Shown piece after piece: positions 1 to 6,881 of a DNA stretch of 26,632 bases. This DNA comes from JBFGCA01 sp041567315. Lineage in GTDB: Bacteria; Acidobacteriota; Thermoanaerobaculia; Multivoradales; JAHEKO01. The position numbers were made by a program, and so were the translations under genes. Position 1 is the first letter of the stretch. The number at the start of each line of letters is the position of its first letter. The notes beneath the pieces were generated by a model. That model was not told the origin of the DNA. It saw only the letters and a program-made list of their open reading frames with translations, and made no database searches. Location of the stretch: NCBI GenBank assembly GCA_041567315.1, contig JBFGCA010000066.1, positions 1-26,632 on the forward strand. The letters are read 5' to 3'.

Positions 1-300
1 CCGCAGGCGGTGCCGTCGGGCTGGAAGCCGTTGTCGGTGCACAGGCCGGCGCCGTCGCAGGCGTCGTCCAGGAGGCACTCGACGCCCTGGTCGCCGCAGG
101 CCGACCCGGCAGGCTCGAAGTTGGACTCGCAGAACCCGGCGAGGCAGCTGTCGGGATTGTCGCATTCGGTGTCCGACGGATCGCCACAGGCGGTGCCGTC
201 CGGCTCGGAGCCGTTGTCGGTGCACAGGCCGGCGCCGTCGCAGGCGTCGTCCAGGAGGCACTCGATGCCCTGGTCGCCGCAGGCCGAGCCCGCCGGCTCG
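1..300. repeat. Near-identical direct repeat, 183-bp period, inside the Cys-rich protein
   Basis: About 120 bp starting at position 1 recurs starting at 184, with roughly nine mismatches. The period of 183 bp equals 61 codons, so the repeat is in frame. It encodes the Cys-rich unit with CGDQGxECLLDDACDGAGLC. The array may continue beyond the window. Confidence 0.85.
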
Positions 301-1076
301 TAGGTGCAGTCGGCCGCGCAGCAGTCGCCGGGATCGGTGTTGCCGTCGTCGCAGTCCTCGCCTGGATCCAGCGTCCCGTCGCCGCACACCGCCGCCTGGC
401 AGTCGGGGTCGTTCAGGTCGTAGAGCCCCCGGTTGTTGGGGACGTCCCAGTCGCCGTCGTTGTTGAGCCCCGAACCCACGGGGTCATCGTTGGTGGGCTC
501 GGTTGACGGGCTGTCCTCGCTGCCGTCGGCGTTGCAGGTGCCGGTCACCGTCACGTCGGTGCGCGCGTAGTAGGGCGGTTGGGTGACCGGCAACGTCCCG
601 TCGTCGGGTCCCTCGGGGTAGGGCAGAGCGTCGTTCGGGTGGCAGCTCAGACACTCGTTGACGCCGGCGTTCAGGTGATGGAGGCGCAGGCCGAAGCCGC
701 TCATCTTGGGGAGGCCCTGCAGATCGAAGATGCCGCCACCGTTGTCGTATCCGTCGGGAAGTTGGATCGTCTCGCCGTAGTCTCGGCCATGGCAGCCCAC
801 GCAGCCAAAGCCGCCCACCCCGCTCCACATGATGAACGGGTTCTCGCGATTGACTCCCGTGTGGCAGAGTTCGCAGGTGGCCGTAAACGGGCTGACGTGG
901 ACTTGGTGCAGGTTGGGGCTCCCCCCCCGGAAGTCCCCGTGGCAATCCGCACAGTGGCCGGCGTCATCGGTGCCGTTCGCGTGGTAGGTCTCGTAGGCCC
1001 GTGCCCCGGGCGCCGCGAAGGTCCAGAAGACAACGGCCAGCGCCACGAGGCCGCCAATAAAGAACGCTCTTCTCAT
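1..1076 (-). CDS. Exported multihaem-like protein with Cys-rich (DUF4215-like) repeats, 3'-truncated by window edge
   Basis: I read this frame directly from the minus strand; 358 residues are present and the stop lies beyond position 1. The ATG at 1076 is preceded by AGGGAGA. Residues 1-27 look like a signal peptide (basic start, hydrophobic core, ending GARA), so the protein should be exported. Four CxxCH motifs (Cys42, 68, 92, 142) resemble c-type haem sites, suggesting a small multihaem cytochrome head. After about residue 180 the sequence changes to Cys/Asp/Gly-rich repeats of the DUF4215 or 'Myxococcus cysteine-rich' type (CGDGTLDPGEDCDDGNTDPG region, then units built on CGDQGxECLLDDACDGAGLC). 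Family knowledge places such repeats on surface or secreted proteins. The substrate is unknown. An electron-transfer or surface-display role is inference only. Confidence 0.8.
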   Translation of the reverse strand, partial: MRRAFFIGGLVALAVVFWTFAAPGARAYETYHANGTDDAGHCADCHGDFRGGSPNLHQVHVSPFTATCELCHTGVNRENPFIMWSGVGGFGCVGCHGRDYGETIQLPDGYDNGGGIFDLQGLPKMSGFGLRLHHLNAGVNECLSCHPNDALPYPEGPDDGTLPVTQPPYYARTDVTVTGTCNADGSEDSPSTEPTNDDPVGSGLNNDGDWDVPNNRGLYDLNDPDCQAAVCGDGTLDPGEDCDDGNTDPGDCCAADCTYEPAGSACGDQGIECLLDDACDGAGLCTDNGSEPDGTACGDPSDTECDNPDSCLAGFCESNFEPAGSACGDQGVECLLDDACDGAGLCTDNGFQPDGTAC

Positions 1077-1384
1077 CGTGTCTCCCTGTCTATCCCGTGG
1101 ACGCATGCGCATATCGCGATGACCCGATCGGACAGGCCATCTCCTCTCTGCGCGTGAGGTCGATCTGCCCTGCCGAGGGTTCACGTCCGTGATCCACTGC
1201 GCCCGCCGGCTCGGAAGCCGGCAACAAGCTGGAACTCCGTCGCGCGACTCCGACCGAGGTCGAGAGGCCCCTAGCCTGCGTGAGGTGGCCAGAGTCGCAA
1301 CACCCCAACGGGTGGGGCCGATGGCGCCAAGAGGTGGGACCGGATCGCCGTGCCGTCGACGGTCGAGGCGCCAGGCCACCGCGC
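1077..1384. other. Gene-poor gap, nothing recognised
   Basis: This stretch lies between the start of the Cys-rich gene and the ATPase remnant. No frame looks like a known protein, and the short frames present lack a convincing ribosome-binding site. One small hairpin (CACCC-CAAC-GGGTG, near 1300-1315) is visible, but it has no T-run and no obvious role. Confidence 0.5.
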
Positions 1385-1687
1385 TCAGCGGGTCATGATG
1401 AACTCGTCGAAGAGCAGGCTGCCGGAGAGGGTGCCGCGGAAGCCGGCGGATGCTCTCGCGGTCGGGGTTGCGCGAGAACACGTACGACCTGGGGCGCCGG
1501 CCGTCGAGCGTCGCCTCGAGGGCGTGATCGGTGCCGGCCAGCCCGGGGCTGACCACCTCGACCTGACCGCGGGTGCGATCCCAGAGCGGCCGAGAAGTGC
1601 GGGGCGTCGTCGGGAAGGCCTGGGCGTGGCGATCACCTGCTCGAGCAACAAGCCCTCCCGCGACGCGCCGAAGGCGCGCTCGATCAC
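1385..1687 (-). pseudogene. Decayed copy of the neighbouring AAA/DUF4143 ATPase (internal deletion plus frameshift)
   Basis: The minus strand opens with GTG at 1687 and reads VIERA, matching the VIART start of the intact gene at 3024. It then jumps directly to EGLLLEQVIA, the counterpart of EGFLLEQVIA near the C-terminal part of the intact protein. Most of the ATPase, including the Walker motifs, is therefore missing. After GTGATCGCC the remnant has nine bases where the intact gene has eight before the shared CCTTCCCGACG block, a +1 frameshift. Similarity ends shortly afterwards, and the rest to the stop at 1385 is unrelated. The operator upstream (1704-1732) is retained at the same distance from the start as in the intact gene. 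It is very unlikely to encode a functional ATPase. Confidence 0.8.
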
Positions 1688-1703
1688 ACGAGTACTCGAT
1701 GAG

Positions 1704-1732
1704 GAAATCTCGAAGGTTGACCTCGATATTTC
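1704..1732 (-). promoter_or_regulatory. Inverted-repeat operator of the decayed ATPase copy
   Basis: GAAATCTCGA and TCGATATTTC flank a 9-base spacer (one mismatch between the arms). The same 10-bp arms and 9-base spacer occur at 3041-3069 upstream of the intact paralogue. In both cases exactly 16 bases separate the repeat from the GTG start. A shared binding site for an autoregulator or common repressor is inference. Confidence 0.7.
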
Positions 1733-1875
1733 TGGGTGCTGCATCTCCACTGCGGTCTTCCGCTTGGCCCGAAAGCTCGGTGCGGCGGAGCGAGCTGATC
1801 CCTGTCGCGCCGGCTGACCAGCGCCTGTTCTCTCCGGAGACCAGGAAGCCGGCCCATATTCCAGGCGGGCGAAGC

Positions 1876-3024
1876 CTACAGATCCTCGACGAGCCGACCC
1901 GCGGCGATCGCGCGGACGCGCCTTGCCAGAGGAAAGGTCTCCTCGCCGGCGTGGACCACGTTCAGCTCGTCGAGCGAGAGGTCTCTGAGGGCCGACCGCA
2001 TCGAGGGTGTGGTGCGCGGGCTCGACGTCCGCTTGAACTCGAAAGCGATCCGGCGTCGGCCGGACTGTACGAAGAGGTTGATCTCGGCGCCGGTGTGAGT
2101 AGCCCAGAAGTGCGGGGCGCCGTCGGGAAGGCCCAGTCGGGCGATCACCTGCTCGAGCAAGAAGCCCTCCCACGACGCGCCGAGCTTCGGGTGCGAGTCG
2201 AGATCTCGGGCGGTCTCGATGCTCAGCAGGGTGTGCAGGAGCCCACTGTCGCGGACATAGACCTTGGGTGACTTGACCTGGCGCTTCGAGATGTTGGCGT
2301 GCCATGGTTGGAGCTGGCGGACGACGAGCGCCGAGGTGAGCAGATCCAGATACCGCCGGACCGTCGCGTCGGAGACCCCGAACGAACGCGCGAACTCCGA
2401 GCTGTTCCACACCTGGCCGTGCCAGTGCGCGAGCATGGTCCAGAAGCGGCGGAGGGTCGTCGCCGAGATCCGAATCCCGAGCTGGGGCAGGTCGCGCTCG
2501 AGAAACGTCTGAACGAAGCTATCGCGCCACAGCCGGCTTTCGCGGTGCGAGCGGGACAGGTAGGAGAGTGGGAAGCCGCCCCGTAGCCACAGGCGGTCGA
2601 GCCGCTCCTGACCGACCTCGCTCAGCGCGAGGCCGGGAAGGACGTAGTAGGAGATGCGGCCGGCGAGGGACTCGGAGCTCTGCCGCAAGAACTCCGGCGA
2701 GGCGCTTCCGAGCACCAGGAATCGGGCCCTTCGCGGCTTGCGGTCGGCCAACACCCGCAGCACCGGGAACAGATCGGGCCGCCGCTGCACTTCGTCGAGG
2801 ACCACCAGGCCCCGCAGCCCGGACAGGGCGAGATGAGCGTCCTCTAGGCGGGCGAGATCGGGAGGACTCTCGAGGTCGAAGCGATGGCCGGTCTTGCCGT
2901 AAGCCGCGACCACCTCGGCCGCGAGGGTCGTCTTGCCGATCTGCCGGGCTCCCAGGATGCCGACCACTGGGAAGCTCCGCAGCCTCCGCAGGATCTCCCG
3001 GACATGCTCCGTACGTGCGATCAC
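1876..3024 (-). CDS. AAA-type ATPase with DUF4143 domain
   Basis: This 382-residue protein belongs to the AAA_14/DUF4143 family of stand-alone ATPases, common in accessory regions and of largely unknown function. Walker A is GARQIGKTT (residues 25-33), Walker B is LVVLDEVQRRPDLF (73-86), and a sensor-like FLVLGSASPEF follows near 102. The DUF4143 region from about 190 includes a winged-helix-like stretch (FGVSDATVRRYLDLL). It ends with the EGFLLEQVI...EINLF...FEFKR pattern that resembles a nuclease-like fold in this family. The start is GTG, 16 bases downstream of a perfect inverted repeat, with no clear Shine-Dalgarno. A decayed paralogue lies just downstream. No partner gene is evident; a role in defence or mobile-element biology is possible but not shown. 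Confidence 0.85.
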   Translation of the reverse strand: MIARTEHVREILRRLRSFPVVGILGARQIGKTTLAAEVVAAYGKTGHRFDLESPPDLARLEDAHLALSGLRGLVVLDEVQRRPDLFPVLRVLADRKPRRARFLVLGSASPEFLRQSSESLAGRISYYVLPGLALSEVGQERLDRLWLRGGFPLSYLSRSHRESRLWRDSFVQTFLERDLPQLGIRISATTLRRFWTMLAHWHGQVWNSSEFARSFGVSDATVRRYLDLLTSALVVRQLQPWHANISKRQVKSPKVYVRDSGLLHTLLSIETARDLDSHPKLGASWEGFLLEQVIARLGLPDGAPHFWATHTGAEINLFVQSGRRRIAFEFKRTSSPRTTPSMRSALRDLSLDELNVVHAGEETFPLARRVRAIAAGRLVEDL

Positions 3025-3038
3025 GCGTACGGCATAAC

Positions 3039-3071
3039 ATGAAATATCGAATATTGATGTCGATATTTCAT
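3039..3071 (-). promoter_or_regulatory. Perfect 12-bp inverted repeat upstream of the DUF4143 ATPase
   Basis: ATGAAATATCGA and TCGATATTTCAT flank a 9-base AT-rich spacer. The block is strikingly AT-rich against its GC-rich surroundings and sits 14 bases before the GTG start. A near-copy occurs at 1704-1732, so it is probably a specific operator rather than a chance hairpin. Confidence 0.7.
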
Positions 3072-3244
3072 GGTAGTGAATCTCCGCGGTGATCTCCCGC
3101 GCGGCCGCTTCGTCAACGGCACCGCCCGCGCGCTGGCCGTGTCGATCACCTGCCCAGGGCGGCGGCCCGCCCGCTCAGCAGTTCACAAAGAGCTCGTCGA
3201 AGCGCCGCGCGACGCGGTCTTCCGCCCCCGCCCGCGCGCCGGGC

Positions 3245-3655
3245 TCAAGGTGTGTCGCGGTAGGGCAGCACCCGCAACCCGGGCACGCGGCGGTAGTGCC
3301 TCTCATTTCGGGTGACCACCGGAGTCTGGTAGGCCAGGCCGGTGGCGGCGATCCAGAGATCGTTGGCTCCGATCAGCACCCCGTTGTCTCGCAAGTAGCG
3401 ATAGGCCTTGCCGTACTCCCAGCAGACGTCGCGGTTGAGCTCGAGAATCCGGAAGGGCGACACGAGAGCCTCCCAGGTCTCCCGGTCCCCGACGCGAGGG
3501 CCGGCAGCCAGCTCGCCAGCGACGGTGAAGGTGATGTAGAGGCGCTCGTCGCCATGCCGTTCCAGGAACCGCTGCGCCGGGCCGGTGACTCCCTTGGAGA
3601 CCTCTCGATCCAGATCGACCAGGAAGGTCGTCTCCAAGATCACGAGTCGTTCCAC
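3245..3655 (-). CDS. vapC: PIN-domain ribonuclease, VapC-type toxin
   Basis: This 136-residue protein has the PIN-domain layout: a hydrophobic N-terminal strand (VILETTFLVDL), a central acidic residue (Glu48 in AGELAAG), the NDLWIAA motif (Asp99) and VVTRNERHY near 113-121. VapC toxins are Mg-dependent RNases that cut tRNA or rRNA unless bound by their antitoxin. The first catalytic Asp, usual in an LDTxxLID motif, appears here as Glu8, which is conservative but unusual. The GTG start at 3655 lies inside the end of the upstream antitoxin gene (16-bp overlap), typical of a coupled vapBC operon. Whether it is still active cannot be told from sequence. Confidence 0.85.
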   Translation of the reverse strand: MERLVILETTFLVDLDREVSKGVTGPAQRFLERHGDERLYITFTVAGELAAGPRVGDRETWEALVSPFRILELNRDVCWEYGKAYRYLRDNGVLIGANDLWIAATGLAYQTPVVTRNERHYRRVPGLRVLPYRDTP

Positions 3656-3888
3656 TTGTCCGGCGGCGGAGCGTCCCGGGCTTTCAACTCGTCGATCCGG
3701 TCGAGATCCTCTTCGCTCAAGAAGCCTCCACGTTCACGGTAGCGGCGCAACAGCTCGCCGGCCGTGACGGTCTCCTCCGGCCATCGTGCTCGCAGGATCA
3801 CCTGGGTGAACGACTCGGTGGGCTCCCGTCTGGCCGCCCGGAGCTTCTCGTAGGCATCGAGCCTGAGGGAGATGGTCTTCGTCGCCAC
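3640..3888 (-). CDS. vapB: VapB-type antitoxin (CopG-like / COG1753-like)
   Basis: This is an 82-residue protein starting VATKTISLRLDAYEKL, the usual opening of ribbon-helix-helix-like VapB antitoxins of this group. It is followed by an acidic C-terminal half that should wrap the toxin. I prefer GTG 3888 to the in-frame ATG at 3903. Homologues begin at this point, and the likely -10 box (3895-3900) overlaps the codons after the ATG, so a transcript starting near 3888 would exclude the ATG. The gene overlaps vapC by 16 bp. A 15-bp palindrome over the -10 box suggests the usual autorepression by the VapBC complex. Confidence 0.8.
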   Translation of the reverse strand: MATKTISLRLDAYEKLRAARREPTESFTQVILRARWPEETVTAGELLRRYRERGGFLSEEDLDRIDELKARDAPPPDKWNDS

Positions 3889-3889
3889 A

Positions 3890-3923
3890 CATGCATTATG
3901 CATGGTGCACAGTGCGGGGTCAA
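3890..3923 (-). promoter_or_regulatory. vapBC promoter with palindromic operator; possible leaderless start
   Basis: On the minus strand TTGACC (3918-3923) and CATAAT (3895-3900) are 17 bases apart. The palindrome CATGCATTATGCATG (3890-3904) covers the -10 box. Transcription would begin about seven bases after the -10 box, which is the GTG at 3888, so the mRNA could be leaderless. Confidence 0.6.
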
Positions 3924-4015
3924 GCCGACCTTCAAAGGCATCCGTCGCCAGTGAAGAGGCGAGTAAGCTCCTCCTGAGCCTGCCGTGCGGCCAGCAACCG
4001 GCAGCTCGAAACGCC

Positions 4016-4543
4016 ATGGCACTCGTCGTCCTTCTGAGAGGAGTCAACGTCGGTGGACACCGGACCTTCCGCCCGACCGCGCTGGCCGAACAACTGAAGC
4101 ACCTCGACGTCGTCAACATCGGGGCGGCAGGGACGTTCGTGGTCCGGCAGCCGATTACGCGCAGGGAGCTCCGCAGCGAATTCGGGTCGAGGCTGCCCTT
4201 CGAGACGGAGATCGTCATCTGCGCCGGCCGCGAGGCCGCCGGGCTGCTCGCCGGGGACTTCTTCGCGGATCATCCGGCGCGGCCCGACGTCGTCCGCTTC
4301 GTGAGCGTCCTGTCTCGTCGCACCCGCTCGGCGCCGCGCCTACCGATGAGCCTCCCGTCGGACGGGAGGTGGCTGCTCAAGATCCTCGCCCGCGAGGACC
4401 GGTTCCTCATCGGCGTCTACCGGCGACAGATGAAGGCCATCGGTCACCTCGGCACCCTGGACCGGGTCTTCGGGGTGCCGGTCACCACCCGCAACTGGAA
4501 CACGATCCACGCCATCGCCAGGGTGCTGGAGTCTCCGGGATGA
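4016..4543 (+). CDS. DUF1697 family protein
   Basis: This 175-residue protein opens MALVVLLRGVNVGGH, the signature start of DUF1697 proteins (LLRGxNVGG). It ends with the family's typical TTRNWNTI segment followed by a short helix. The family's biochemical role is unknown. The start at ATG 4016 is chosen because the family signature begins immediately there; upstream codons show no family resemblance. No strong ribosome-binding site is visible. It stands between the vapBC pair and an ABM-fold protein, with no sign of sharing their function. Confidence 0.85.
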   Translation: MALVVLLRGVNVGGHRTFRPTALAEQLKHLDVVNIGAAGTFVVRQPITRRELRSEFGSRLPFETEIVICAGREAAGLLAGDFFADHPARPDVVRFVSVLSRRTRSAPRLPMSLPSDGRWLLKILAREDRFLIGVYRRQMKAIGHLGTLDRVFGVPVTTRNWNTIHAIARVLESPG

Positions 4544-4598
4544 ACGAGATCTCGCTTGGTTCCCCTCGTCAACGGCGGCCGGAAAGGAGAGTGCGCGC

Positions 4599-4940
4599 AT
4601 GCAGGAGCAGGCATTCACCTTGGCGGTCTACCGAGTCAAGCCCGGTAGGGAAGAGGAGTTCATCCGCGTCTGGAACGGGCTGGCCGACACGTTCTCGTCG
4701 CTGCCGGACCCGCCGCTCTGGGGAACGCTGATCCGGCACGCAACCGAGCGGACGCTCTTCTACTCGTTCGGACCCTGGGAGAGCGCGGAGCACGTCCAGT
4801 CCATGCGAGAGAGCCCCGAGGCCGACCGGGCCTTCGCGGCACTCCACGAGCTGTGCGAAGAACTGACCGCGGGTGACTACGAGATCGTCCGGCACGTGGA
4901 CGTTCGGAGCAGGACCGGCGCCGGGTCAGCGTCCGATTGA
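4599..4940 (+). CDS. Antibiotic-biosynthesis-monooxygenase (ABM) fold protein
   Basis: This 113-residue protein has the dimeric alpha/beta-barrel (ABM, ferredoxin-like) pattern: an initial strand FTLAVYRVKPGREEEF, then a helix, a strand with TLFYSFGPWES, and the helix AFAALHELCEEL. Such proteins act as cofactor-free monooxygenases, haem-degrading enzymes or uncharacterised stress proteins; the substrate cannot be read from sequence. A good GGAAAGGAGAG lies eight bases before ATG 4599. It follows the DUF1697 gene by 55 bp and may be cotranscribed with it. Confidence 0.75.
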   Translation: MQEQAFTLAVYRVKPGREEEFIRVWNGLADTFSSLPDPPLWGTLIRHATERTLFYSFGPWESAEHVQSMRESPEADRAFAALHELCEELTAGDYEIVRHVDVRSRTGAGSASD

Positions 4941-5247
4941 GCCTCTGCACCGTGCAGCTCGGGTCCCCGCGGCCGCCGAAACGAGGCACCGCAGTGAGGG
5001 ACCGTCAGCGACCGGCACCTCTGCCGCCGAGCGCTCCGCGGCCACCCTCACGGTCGACTGAACCCCATTCAGTCGGCATCCTCCTTGGGGCCAGGGCGCC
5101 GGCTCGGCCGCTCTCGGGGTGCGCTTCGGCGACCTCCCGTCGCGAAAGGAGACGCTGGAGGATCGCTAGGTGCTCTGGGCTCCGAGGCGAGCTGCACCTC
5201 GAGCGGACAGGCGGGCAGGCCGGCGCGCGTTACGAGGCCGGCAGCGA
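4941..5247. other. Gene-poor gap with one hairpin
   Basis: No frame on either strand resembles a known family. I looked for a PIN-domain partner behind the small ORF at 5248-5424 and saw none. A perfect 8-bp stem, CGACTGAA / TTCAGTCG with a 5-base loop, lies at 5055-5075. It has no T-tract and could be a weak termination or processing structure. Confidence 0.45.
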
Positions 5248-5424
5248 CTAGCGGCGATCGGGCGAGGAGGGCCTTGCCAGAGACAGTCGAGGCTGGTTTG
5301 TGACCGCGACCTCGACGTCGTCCCAGAACTCCTCGTCGACCGGCGGGAGCGATCTCAAGAGGGCCAGGAGATCGGGTCCGGTGAAGCGTCGACGACTGGC
5401 CGGCTTGGACGCGTCGCTCGGCAT
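5248..5424 (-). CDS. Small hypothetical ORF (58 aa) behind arsR
   Basis: This frame starts at ATG 5424, 15 bases after the arsR stop on the same strand, so it could be translated from the arsR mRNA. It encodes a basic N-terminus (SKPASRRRFTGPDLLALL) followed by an acidic patch (PPVDEEFWDDVEVAV) and a polar tail. The composition loosely recalls small antitoxins that sit before PIN toxins, but no toxin follows. The ribosome-binding site is weak. It may be a real small protein or a remnant. Confidence 0.4.
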   Translation of the reverse strand: MPSDASKPASRRRFTGPDLLALLRSLPPVDEEFWDDVEVAVTNQPRLSLARPSSPDRR

Positions 5425-5439
5425 GGCTTCCGACCCGCC

Positions 5440-5793
5440 CTACGCCCGGGCCGCCAGGATCGCTTCGCGGCCGCGCTCGATGGTCTCGACTTCGGCGCTG
5501 GCGCGGGAGTGGAGGGAGTCGCAGACGGCGCGGCAGAGGGTGAAGACGGCCTCGTCGGCGATCTCGTAGTAGACGCTGACGCCGTCGCGGCGGGAGCGGA
5601 CGAGGCCGACGCCGCGGAGGACGGCGAGGTGCTTGGAGGCGTTGGCCTGGCTGCCGCCGACGCGCTCGACGATCTCGGTGACCGAGAGCTCGCCCTCCTC
5701 GAGGGAGTGGAGTATCTTGAGCCGTACCGGGTTGCCCATGGCGCGGAAGCGGCCGGCGATCTTGTCGAGCAGCGCGTCGGTGAGTTCAGGCAT
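5440..5793 (-). CDS. ArsR-family transcriptional repressor, probable regulator of the sulfur operon
   Basis: This 117-residue winged-helix protein has the ArsR core: AMGNPVRLKILHSL (19-32), recognition helix SQANASKHLAVLRGVGLV (48-65) and the wing RRDGVSVYYEI. The SQANxSKHL type is common beside sulfur genes. Two cysteines, Cys87 and Cys91 (LCRAVC), sit in the C-terminal dimerisation helix and could sense persulfide or thiol oxidation. This is inference, because characterised sulfur sensors of this family (BigR, SqrR, sHdrR) use differently placed Cys pairs. It is transcribed away from the tusA-shdr operon, the usual arrangement for a repressor controlling both sides. ATG 5793 is preceded by AGGA. 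Confidence 0.85.
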   Translation of the reverse strand: MPELTDALLDKIAGRFRAMGNPVRLKILHSLEEGELSVTEIVERVGGSQANASKHLAVLRGVGLVRSRRDGVSVYYEIADEAVFTLCRAVCDSLHSRASAEVETIERGREAILAARA

Positions 5794-5837
5794 GGCGGAG
5801 TTCCTGGGGCAGTTTGTCGGAAGGCCGGGGCGAAGGC

Positions 5838-5866
5838 AGTATAGTCGCCGCTCTCCGGCCGCTCAA
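5838..5866 (-). promoter_or_regulatory. Promoter of arsR
   Basis: On the minus strand TTGAGC (5861-5866) and TATACT (5838-5843) are 17 bases apart, a good sigma70-type match. Transcription would start near 5831, giving a leader of about 38 bases. Confidence 0.65.
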
Positions 5867-5928
5867 GGCACGGGCTCCGACGCCCGGCTCGTGGGCCGTG
5901 GCCCGGCGCCGGGGCCGAAGCCGGCGTC

Positions 5929-5963
5929 TTGACTCTATTCCAATTGTCGCATAAGGTGATGCG
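5929..5963 (+). promoter_or_regulatory. Candidate promoter/operator of the tusA-shdr operon
   Basis: TTGACT (5929-5934) precedes TAAGGT (5952-5957) by 17 bases; CATAAG at 15 bases is an alternative -10. A short inverted repeat, CGCAT-AAGGTG-ATGCG (5948-5963), covers the -10 region and may be an ArsR binding site. The block is AT-rich compared with its surroundings. Confidence 0.5.
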
Positions 5964-5999
5964 CTCATTGAAGCAGATGCCAGAAGAAAGGAGGTCCCG

Positions 6000-6302
6000 A
6001 TGACCGACTCCACATCCGTGAAGACGGCGGAGGAGGCGGCGGCGGCCACCAGCGAGGCCGGGGCGCAGCCCTCCGAGCAGCCGGCGCTGGAGCTCGACTG
6101 CCGCGGGCTGGCCTGCCCGCTGCCGATCCTCAAGACCAAGAAGGCGATGGACGGCCTGGCGGTCGGCCAGCTCCTCAAGATGGTCGCCACCGACCCCGGG
6201 TCGGTGCCGGACGTCGCCGCCTTCAGCCGCCGCACCGGGCACGAGGTGGTGAGCCAGAGCGAGGGTGGCGGCGAGTTCGTGTTCGTGATCCGCAAGGTCT
6301 AG
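6000..6302 (+). CDS. tusA: TusA-family sulfur carrier protein
   Basis: This 100-residue protein has a disordered Ala/Glu-rich N-terminal extension (about 30 residues) and then the TusA fold. Its signature CRGLACPLPILKTKKAM contains the CPxP motif with persulfide-carrying Cys39. TusA proteins pass sulfane sulfur between cytoplasmic partners; in sHdr organisms they feed the heterodisulfide-reductase-like complex. An excellent AAAGGAGGT lies just before ATG 6000. It is the first gene of the operon, directly followed by two DsrE-type genes, its usual partners. A second TusA occurs at 23040. Confidence 0.92.
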   Translation: MTDSTSVKTAEEAAAATSEAGAQPSEQPALELDCRGLACPLPILKTKKAMDGLAVGQLLKMVATDPGSVPDVAAFSRRTGHEVVSQSEGGGEFVFVIRKV

Positions 6303-6327
6303 CCAGCAAGCAACAGGAGGTGCTGCC

Positions 6328-6846
6328 ATGAGCGGCAACGGGAACCCCAAGCGTCTCGCCCTCATCGCTTCCAAGGGGACCCTCGACTGGGCCTACCCCC
6401 CGTTCATCCTGGCCTCGACCGGGGCCGCCCTCGAGATGGACGTGGCGGTGTTCTTCACCTTCTACGGTCTGCCGCTGCTGATGAAGGACCTCAAGGCCAA
6501 GGTGTCGCCGCACTCCAACCCGGCGATGCCGATGAAGATGCCCTTCGGCCCGCCCGGGTTCCAGAACTTCTCCTGGCCGATCCCCAACGTGCTGTCGGGC
6601 AACGTGCCCGGCTTCGAGACCTTTGCCACCAAGATGATGAAGAAGACCTTCGCCAAGAAGGGGGTGGCCACCATCGAGCAGCTCCGCGAGGCCTGCGTCG
6701 AGTCCGGCGTGCGGCTGATCGGCTGCCAGATGACGATGGACGTCTTCGGCTTCAAGGCCGAGGACTTCATCGAGGGGACCGAGATCGGTGGCGCCGCCAC
6801 CTTCCTGGAGTTCGCGGCCGACGCCGACGTCAGCCTGTTCATCTAG
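6328..6846 (+). CDS. dsrE2: DsrE2-like sulfurtransferase (DsrE/DsrF/DrsH superfamily)
   Basis: This 172-residue cytoplasmic protein has the DsrE2 hallmarks: a first strand LALIASKGTLDW, then AVFFTFYGLPLLMK (40-53), a Met/Pro-rich middle, and the conserved Cys133 in LIGCQMTMDVFG. It ends with FLEFAADADVSLFI. DsrE2 proteins are thought to accept sulfur as persulfide on that Cys and exchange it with TusA and rhodaneses. The spacing of 25 bp behind tusA with an AGGAGG site supports cotranslation. No transmembrane segment is convincing, although DsrE2 relatives can be hydrophobic. Confidence 0.87.
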   Translation: MSGNGNPKRLALIASKGTLDWAYPPFILASTGAALEMDVAVFFTFYGLPLLMKDLKAKVSPHSNPAMPMKMPFGPPGFQNFSWPIPNVLSGNVPGFETFATKMMKKTFAKKGVATIEQLREACVESGVRLIGCQMTMDVFGFKAEDFIEGTEIGGAATFLEFAADADVSLFI

Positions 6847-6881
6847 GCGGGGAGCAGAGCGCGGGCCGCGGGAGGTAGGGA

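Noticed and set aside
1385..2410. Minus-strand 341-codon frame across the ATPase and its decayed copy
   Set aside because: Its upper part is out of frame with the real ATPase; only the segment below 1687 corresponds to a gene remnant, annotated as a pseudogene.
3888..4218. Longer vapB frame starting at 4218
   Set aside because: The extra residues lie antisense to the DUF1697 gene and upstream of the apparent vapB promoter.
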